Part shown: positions 58,547 through 64,000 of the stretch, one piece after another | Layout of the letters: the number at the start of each line of letters is the position of its first letter | Position numbering within the stretch: the stretch's first letter is position 1 | Assembly (NCBI RefSeq): GCF_029714305.1 | Contig: NZ_CP121647.1 | Span: forward strand, 5,910,501-5,974,500 | DNA length: 64,000 nucleotides | Direction of reading: 5' to 3' | From: Bradyrhizobium sp. CB3481 | GTDB taxonomy: Bacteria; Pseudomonadota; Alphaproteobacteria; Rhizobiales; Xanthobacteraceae | Notes under the pieces: model-generated | What the model was told of the DNA's origin: nothing | Seen by the model: the letters and a program-made list of their open reading frames with translations, nothing else | Databases searched by the model: none | Made by a program: the position numbers and the translations under genes

Positions 58547-60952
58547 CTAGGCAACGACCCGCCGCGCCCGAGCTTTCGACAGCATGGTTTCCACCTCGGC
58601 TGCGGGACGCGGCGGGCTGAACAGATAGCCCTGCGCCTGCGTACAGCCCTCCTGGCGGAGCAGGTCGAACTGCTCGTCGGTCTCGACGCCTTCGGCCGTG
58701 GTGACGATGCCGAGGCTCTTGCCGAGCCCGGTCACGGCACGCACGATCGCCATCGAATCCTCGCGCGTGGCGAGCTCGGTGACGAACGAGCGGTCGATCT
58801 TGATCTTGTCGAACGGGAAGCTGCGCAGGTAGCTGAGCGAGGAATAGCCGGTTCCGAAGTCGTCGAGCGAAATCCGCACCCCGAAGGCGCGAAGCTCGTG
58901 CAGGACCGACAGCGTCGCCTCGCTGTTCTGCAGCAACACCGATTCGGTGATCTCGAGTTCCAGCCGGTGCGCCGGAAGCCCGGAGGCGCGCAGCGCCTCC
59001 TTCACCGTCGCGACCAGGTTGGGGTTTTTGAACTGCACCGGCGAAAGATTGACGGCGACGCCGACATGTTGCGACCAACTCGCCGCGTCCATGCAAGCCT
59101 GGCGCAGCACCCACTCGCCGATCGGCACGATCAGCCCGGTTTCCTCCGCCAGCGGAATGAAATTCGCCGGAGAGATCATGCCGCGCAGCGAATGATTCCA
59201 CCGTGCCAGCGCCTCGAAAGCGACGACGACATCCTTGGCGACGTCGCGGATCGGCTGGTAATAGACTTCGAATTCCTTGCGGTGAAGCGCGGCGCGCAAA
59301 TCGAGCTCCAGGAGCCGCCGGGCCTGCGCGCGGGCGTCCATCCCGGTCTCGAAGAAGCGATAGGTGCCGCGGCCGTCTTCCTTGGCGCGGTAGAGCGCAA
59401 GATCGGCCTTCTTGAGCAGCTCGTCGGGATTCTTGCCGTCCTCCGGGGCGAGCGAGATACCGATGCTGACGCCGATGACGAGCTGATGGCCGGCAACCTC
59501 GTAAGGCGCTGAAACCTGCTCCACCACATGGCTGGCAAGCAAGGAGACCGCCGACGGATCACAGTCGCTGCAGAACTGCACGATCGCGAATTCGTCGCCG
59601 CCGAGCCGCGCCACGGTGTCGTTCTCGGCGATGCATCCGCTTAAGCGGCGCGCGACTTCCTTCAGAAGGGCGTCGCCGACCGGATGGCCGAGCGAATCGT
59701 TGATCGCCTTGAAGTGGTCTAGATCGAGACAGAGCACGGCAAGCTGGTCGTTGCGCCTGGCCAGCCGCAGCGCCTTTTCGAGCTGCTCGCGGAACAGCGT
59801 GCGGTTTGGCAGATTGGTCAGCGCGTCATGGCGCGCCATATGCGAGATCTGTTCCTGGGCAGCCTGCCATTCGGTGATGTCCTCGAAGGTTGCGACCCAG
59901 CCGCCGCCCCGCATCGGCTGATCGACCACGCGAATCGAACGATCGTTGCGGGTAACCGTCCTCGTCACGCTCTCGCCGGCCTTGGCCGCAGCGATCACGC
60001 GGGCTACGAACTGATCGGGATCGCCATCCCAACGATTGAGCGCCTTCTGCTGCCGGAGCACGTCGAGCAGCAAACGCCCCTGCAGCGTCATGCCGGTTCG
60101 CCCCATCATTTCGGCATAGCGTTCGTTGTTCAGCAGGATCCGCCCATCCGCGTCGAACATGCAAAGTCCCTGCGACATGTTGTCGAGCGCGGTATCGAGC
60201 AGGACCTTCTGGCTATGCAGTTCGCCCTTGGCGCGGCGGTCGATCATCGCCGCCAGCAGCGACAGGCCGAGGATGGCGAAGGCCGCGACCGCGGTCAGGA
60301 ACGAAAGCGCGGTCGGGGAAATCGACAGCCCGTCGCTGCCGAGCGTCGGGTTGGGAATGAGCGTGACGGCGCCCATCGCCGTGAAATGGTGCGAGACGAT
60401 GGCGACTGTCAGCAAGCCGGTCGCCGCGATGGTGTGGATGGGATTGTCGCAGCGCGCGGCGACCAGAAGCGCGAGGCCTGCGAACAGGCTGCCAAACACG
60501 ATTGAGGCCACAACGATGCCGGTCGACCACACGATGAACGCGGGCAGCTCGAGCGCCGCCATGCCGGTATAGTGCATCGCCGCGACGCCGCCGCCGATGA
60601 CGACGCCGCCCAGGGCGATCACCGTCCGGCGCGTGCTCGACAGCGCGACGCAAAGGCCCGCGGCGACAATGAGAATCGCGAAGACCAGCGACAGCAGCGT
60701 GACCGGTATGCTGTATCCGGCGCCGGCGCCGGGATCGTAAGCCAGCATCGCGACGAAATGAGTGGCCCAGATTCCGCAGCCGCCGACTGCCGCATCGAGC
60801 GCGATCCAGACCGCGCGCGACCGGCCGCGCGAAGCCCTGGCGCGATGAAAGAGGCTGATGGCGACGGCGCTGGCAAGCCAGCAGATGGTGCCGGCCAGCA
60901 CGACCAGGCGCCAGTCATGTTCAGTGGTGAGGCAAGTCAGGACGCGGTACAT
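58547..60952 (-). CDS. MHYT-PAS-GGDEF-EAL membrane sensor of c-di-GMP metabolism
   Basis: 801 residues from MYRVLTCLTTEHDWRLVVLA. Seven-helix MHYT sensor at about 1-235 with motifs THFVAM, MHYTGM and HHFTAM. A PAS domain follows at about 250-360. The GGDEF domain (about 370-530) has an intact GGDEF at 451-455 but lacks the RxxD inhibitory site. The EAL domain (about 545-795) keeps EAL at 580-582, DDFGTGYSSL and TAEGVET. MHYT domains are proposed to sense O2, NO or CO via metal. It could make or degrade c-di-GMP. Confidence 0.94.
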   Translation of the reverse strand: MYRVLTCLTTEHDWRLVVLAGTICWLASAVAISLFHRARASRGRSRAVWIALDAAVGGCGIWATHFVAMLAYDPGAGAGYSIPVTLLSLVFAILIVAAGLCVALSSTRRTVIALGGVVIGGGVAAMHYTGMAALELPAFIVWSTGIVVASIVFGSLFAGLALLVAARCDNPIHTIAATGLLTVAIVSHHFTAMGAVTLIPNPTLGSDGLSISPTALSFLTAVAAFAILGLSLLAAMIDRRAKGELHSQKVLLDTALDNMSQGLCMFDADGRILLNNERYAEMMGRTGMTLQGRLLLDVLRQQKALNRWDGDPDQFVARVIAAAKAGESVTRTVTRNDRSIRVVDQPMRGGGWVATFEDITEWQAAQEQISHMARHDALTNLPNRTLFREQLEKALRLARRNDQLAVLCLDLDHFKAINDSLGHPVGDALLKEVARRLSGCIAENDTVARLGGDEFAIVQFCSDCDPSAVSLLASHVVEQVSAPYEVAGHQLVIGVSIGISLAPEDGKNPDELLKKADLALYRAKEDGRGTYRFFETGMDARAQARRLLELDLRAALHRKEFEVYYQPIRDVAKDVVVAFEALARWNHSLRGMISPANFIPLAEETGLIVPIGEWVLRQACMDAASWSQHVGVAVNLSPVQFKNPNLVATVKEALRASGLPAHRLELEITESVLLQNSEATLSVLHELRAFGVRISLDDFGTGYSSLSYLRSFPFDKIKIDRSFVTELATREDSMAIVRAVTGLGKSLGIVTTAEGVETDEQFDLLRQEGCTQAQGYLFSPPRPAAEVETMLSKARARRVVA

Positions 60953-61087
60953 TACAGACCCCCATGGCCTGTAACAGCATTCCCATTGGTATATTTGGCG
61001 TAACCTTCGCGGCCCAGTTGCAGGGATGGTGAATGAATACCCCACCCGGCGGCCCACGCCGGCCGCCGAGATCAATGTGCGGGAACG

Positions 61088-62548
61088 TCAACGAGCTTCG
61101 CTTCGAGCGAAGTATCCTTTCCGATCGGTTACCGCCGATCCGCCCCACCAGATCGCGGCGGCAGCCGCGAGCAATACGCCGGCCGAAATCCCCAGCGAGG
61201 CGTGCAGGCCGCCCATGAACGCACCGGAGCGGCCGACCAGTGAGCCGAACAAGGCGACGCCAAGCACGCTGCCGGTTTGCCTGGTCGCGTTGAGCACGCC
61301 TGCGGCCACGCCCGAACGCGATTTTTCCACGCTGCCGAGCAGCGTCGATGTCAATGGCGGCACCAGCAATCCGAGACCGGTGCTCAGCGCGATCAATTGC
61401 AGGCAGATCAACCAGTAGCTGGTGCCGGCCTCGATTCCGAGCATCGCAAGACATCCGGCTGCCGAGAGCAGCGCACCGACCGCAATCGTGGCCGGCGCAC
61501 CGATACGTTCGGCCAGCCGCGGGGCGATCAGATTGACCGGCAGCACCGCGCCCATCATCGGCACAAACGCGAGCCCGGTCATGAATACCGACAATCCGTT
61601 GATCTGCTGAAAGTAGAGACTGAGCACGAAGATCAATCCGTAGATCGCGACATTGACCAGCAGGCCGATCAGCGATGTCAGAGCAAACATCCGGTTTCTG
61701 AATAATGCGAGCGGCAGCATCGGTTGCGCCGCTCGCGCTTCGCGCCATACGAACAGGGCCGCAAAGGCCGCAGCCACGGCGAAACCTGCGATCACGAGCG
61801 AATGATTCCAGCCCAATGAGCCGGCCTCGATGATCGCGCCGGCGAGCGAGCCGAGCGCCACGATCGCGGCGATCTGGCCAGGCAAGTCGATCTCGCGTTC
61901 CGCCGTTCGCGTCGTCTCGTCGGCAAAACGCCAGGCGAGGTACAGGCCGGCAAGGCCGATCGGCAGATTGACGAGGAAGATTGAGCGCCAGCCGACCAGC
62001 GCGATCAGCGCGCCGCCGACGAACGGACCGGCCGTTAGCGCAAGGCTGGCGCCCGCGGCCCAGATGCCGACGGCGCGCCCGCGCGCCTTTTCTTCCCCAT
62101 AGGCATGGCTGAGCAGCGCCAGTGAATTCGGCACCAGAATGGCCGCGGCCAATCCCTGAACGCAGCGCGCCAGGATCAGCACCGTGGCATTGGGCGCCAG
62201 CGCGCAGGCCACCGAGGCCGCCGTGAACATGGCAAAGCCCGCCATGAACACCCGCTTGGCGCCGATCCGATCGCCGAGCGCGCCGGCCGTCAATATGAAA
62301 GCCGCAAAGGCGATGGTGTAGGCGCTCACCACCCATTGCAGTTCGGTAACGCCCCCGCCGAGCGAAATGCCGATGGCATTGAGGGCGGTATTGACGATGG
62401 TGACGTCGAGCTGAACGACGCCATAGCCGAGACTCATCGCGGCGAGCGTCAGCGACGCTGCGAACCTGCTCGCCATCGGCGCGGCCTCGGAACGGGTCGA
62501 CGCTCCGCCCGCCGGAACCGGTCTCAATCCGGAAGATAGGTTTGTCAT
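61088..62548 (-). CDS. MFS drug/metabolite exporter (DHA2, EmrB/QacA-like)
   Basis: 486 residues with about 13-14 transmembrane helices. The DHA2 opening is VVQLDVTIVNTALNAIG, motif A is GALGDRIGAKRVFMAGF and motif C is ASLALTAGPFVGGALIALV. It exports small compounds by proton antiport. It has no EmrA-type partner next to it, unlike classical EmrAB. It starts 160 bases from the convergent end of the ferritin-like gene region. A substrate cannot be named. Confidence 0.92.
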   Translation of the reverse strand: MTNLSSGLRPVPAGGASTRSEAAPMASRFAASLTLAAMSLGYGVVQLDVTIVNTALNAIGISLGGGVTELQWVVSAYTIAFAAFILTAGALGDRIGAKRVFMAGFAMFTAASVACALAPNATVLILARCVQGLAAAILVPNSLALLSHAYGEEKARGRAVGIWAAGASLALTAGPFVGGALIALVGWRSIFLVNLPIGLAGLYLAWRFADETTRTAEREIDLPGQIAAIVALGSLAGAIIEAGSLGWNHSLVIAGFAVAAAFAALFVWREARAAQPMLPLALFRNRMFALTSLIGLLVNVAIYGLIFVLSLYFQQINGLSVFMTGLAFVPMMGAVLPVNLIAPRLAERIGAPATIAVGALLSAAGCLAMLGIEAGTSYWLICLQLIALSTGLGLLVPPLTSTLLGSVEKSRSGVAAGVLNATRQTGSVLGVALFGSLVGRSGAFMGGLHASLGISAGVLLAAAAAIWWGGSAVTDRKGYFARSEAR

Positions 62549-62647
62549 GGCTTCACCCTTCAGGGGGCAACGCCGTTAATTTGGTGTCCGTTTCAACAAA
62601 ACACTTCGTCAAAGCTCGAAGTGTGGGTGCAGCCGGCCGCTGGCGCG

Positions 62648-62686
62648 AAAAAGCCGCGCAGGGAAGAGGCCCTCGCGCGGCTTTTT
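62648..62686 (-). terminator. Intrinsic terminator of the DUF892 gene
   Basis: AAAAAGCCGCGC and GCGCGGCTTTTT form a perfect 12-bp stem. On the minus strand it is followed by TTTTT-type ends, 20 bases beyond the stop codon. The A/T ends allow action on the other strand too. Confidence 0.85.
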
Positions 62687-62706
62687 GTCTCAACGCGGGC
62701 GAGCGA

Positions 62707-63213
62707 TCAGCTTGCGGCGCGCAGGTTGACCTTGCCCTCGGCCAGCGAGGTCAGCTTCTTGTCGACCGTCTTTTCCTCATCGAGCGTCTGCTGCAGGATG
62801 GCGGCGCAGTCGTTGCGCCCGAGCTGCCGCGCCCATGCGATCAGGCTGCCGTAGCGGGTGATTTCATAGTGCTCGGCGGCTTGCGCTGCATTGATCAACG
62901 CAGCATCCAGCACATCCTTGTCCGCGATCTCGCCGGCCACATCGTCGGCTTCCTCGATGATGCCGTCGATCGCCGGGCAATCGACCGCCTTCGCCTGGGC
63001 GCCGTGCATGCGAAAGATTTCTTCGAGACGCTGCACATGCGTCTTGGTTTCATCGAGATGGCTCAAAAAGCCCTGCTTCAGCTGCTTGTCGGTAGCCTTT
63101 TCCGCCATTTTCGGCAGCGCTTTCACAAGTTGTTTCTCGGCGTAATAGATGTCCTGCAACTGATGGACGAACAGGTCGTTCATCGTCTTGATGTCTTTGG
63201 TGAAGAGTCCCAT
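62707..63213 (-). CDS. Ferritin-like DUF892 (YciE/YciF-type) protein
   Basis: 168 residues starting MGLFTKDIKTMNDLFVHQLQ. The ATG at 63213 sits eight bases after AAAGGA; an in-frame ATG two codons earlier is too close. The four-helix ferritin-like bundle carries carboxylate/His pairs such as DIYYAEKQLVKALPKM, HLDETKTHVQRLEEIF, AAEHYEITRYGSLIAWA and TLDEEKTVDKKLTSLAEG. Members respond to stress and bind di-iron or manganese; enzymatic function is uncertain. Confidence 0.92.
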   Translation of the reverse strand: MGLFTKDIKTMNDLFVHQLQDIYYAEKQLVKALPKMAEKATDKQLKQGFLSHLDETKTHVQRLEEIFRMHGAQAKAVDCPAIDGIIEEADDVAGEIADKDVLDAALINAAQAAEHYEITRYGSLIAWARQLGRNDCAAILQQTLDEEKTVDKKLTSLAEGKVNLRAAS

Positions 63214-63597
63214 TGCCATGATCCTTTGTTGGGGGAACACGCAAGGCGCAGCTGTCCTGCCCGGCACGGCGCGCTCGCTGTTCGATGCTGATCAGAAACT
63301 AACCGGCCCCCGAAAAGGATGTTCCTAAGGCCTCGAAAACGCCGCGATGGAACGAGCGGGAAACTGCGGCAAAAACGGCCCGCGGAACGGACCTCCTTGC
63401 GACTCAAAATCGTTAACGTGGCGACATATGTGGGGCGTATGACAAAGGCGTCGAACGAAGCCAAAAGCCATGTTTGTCAAGGGCTGCACAAGGGCCCGAT
63501 TTTGGCTTATGGATTTCGCGCACGGTGCCTCTGACCGTCGACTGTCGCTTGCGTGACAGGCCCATCTCTATGTTTTGCCGCCCCGCCGGGAGGATGA
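63214..63597. other. Intergenic region before flippase-like gene
   Basis: About 380 bases upstream of two divergent genes. It contains an A+T-rich patch, CTCAAAATCGTTAACGTGG near 63405, that may hold a promoter. No gene or strong hairpin is supported. Confidence 0.4.
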
Positions 63598-64000
63598 ATG
63601 CATCGGCTGCTGACCGCGCTCCGGCGTGGCTTCAAGGAGAAGATTGGCTGGAAACGGCTGGGAATCGCCGCGAGTCTTCTCATCATAGCGCTTGCGATCA
63701 CCCATCTGGTGCGCACCCTCAAGGGGGTCGACACCGGGGTTATTCTCACGGCCCTGACCGACATCGCCCCGCATCGCATCGCGCTGGCGGCGCTGTGCGT
63801 GGTCGGCGCATTTTGCACACTGACCCTTTATGATTTCTTCGCGCTGCGAACCATTGGCAAGAACCACGTTCCCTATCGCATCGCGGCGATGTCGAGCTTC
63901 ACCAGCTACACCATCGGTCACAACATCGGTGCCACCGTCTTTACCGGCGGCGCGATCCGGTTCCGGATCTATTCGGACTACGGCCTGACCGCGATCGACG
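63598..64000 (+). CDS. Membrane flippase-like protein (LPG synthase TM/YbhN-type), N-terminal part
   Basis: Open to the window end: 134 codons. It begins MHRLLTALRRGFKEKIGWKR, behind an excellent ribosome-binding site GGGAGGATGA. Two hydrophobic helices (about 21-39, LGIASLLIIALAITHL-like; about 66-86) are followed by SSFTSYTIGHNIGATVFTGG and AIRFRIYSDYG, a hallmark of the lysylphosphatidylglycerol synthase transmembrane / YbhN flippase family. If a C-terminal synthase domain follows, it would be MprF; the window ends too soon to tell. Confidence 0.8.
   Translation, partial: MHRLLTALRRGFKEKIGWKRLGIAASLLIIALAITHLVRTLKGVDTGVILTALTDIAPHRIALAALCVVGAFCTLTLYDFFALRTIGKNHVPYRIAAMSSFTSYTIGHNIGATVFTGGAIRFRIYSDYGLTAID

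Overview
The window looks like chromosomal DNA of a Bradyrhizobium-type alphaproteobacterium. The evidence is high G+C, flagellar genes with the alphaproteobacterial regulators FlbT, FlaF and FliX, a very large flagellin (674 residues, about the size reported for the thick subpolar flagellum of Bradyrhizobium), and two intergenic palindromic repeats of the kind common in that group. The species is inferred from gene content and style; no database search was possible.

Layout. (1) 1-8.3 kb: the end of a GGDEF diguanylate cyclase, small secreted or zinc-ribbon proteins, an FAD-linked 2-hydroxyacid dehydrogenase, and a 1263-residue periplasmic AMIN-like/TPR protein. (2) 8.7-16.3 kb: divergent flagellar operons, fliL-fliM-DUF6468-motE on the minus strand and flgF-flgG-flgA-flgH on the plus strand. 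(3) 16.4-28.5 kb: non-flagellar genes. These include a PRC-barrel protein, a 26-residue membrane micro-protein, a secreted SspB-like protein, a DehI-like protein and a hydratase. They also include a six-gene operon pairing a sulfatase with its formylglycine-generating enzyme, a DUF3302/HlyD pair and an outer-membrane channel. DksA and an HxlR/NAD(P)-binding pair close the block. (4) 28.6-41.5 kb: the rest of the flagellar set, fliX, flgI-flgJ-flgN-like, a FlaG-like gene, flaF, fliC, flbT and flgE-flgK-flgL. (5) 41.6-52.5 kb: exported MsrB, an FAD oxidoreductase, a SixA-like phosphatase, a universal stress protein, a DUF1127 protein, a MocR-type regulator, a Crp/Fnr regulator and a four-gene CUT1-type ABC importer. 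(6) 52.7-58.5 kb: a small accessory block in which a broken copy of the ydcF 3' end and the intact gene form direct repeats around about 3 kb of cargo. (7) 58.5-64 kb: an MHYT-PAS-GGDEF-EAL protein, an MFS exporter, a DUF892 ferritin-like protein and the start of a flippase-like membrane protein.

How the genes work together. FliL, FliM, MotE and DUF6468 belong to motor and switch. FlgF, FlgG and FlgJ form or cap the rod. FlgA/FlgI and FlgH form the P and L rings. FlgE, FlgK, FlgL and FliC build hook, junction and filament. FliX, FlbT and FlaF couple assembly to gene expression. Candidate sigma-54 (-24/-12) promoters precede flgF, flgI and flgE, as in hierarchical flagellar control.

Most interesting signals: one roughly 105-residue module occurs in hook (FlgE), junction (FlgL) and, repeated, in the flagellin; an SspB-fold protein appears to be exported; a complete sulfatase/FGE/export-like operon; a loop-out-capable 3-kb accessory segment; and a clear 26-codon micro-protein gene. 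No rRNA, tRNA, CRISPR array or intact insertion sequence was recognised.
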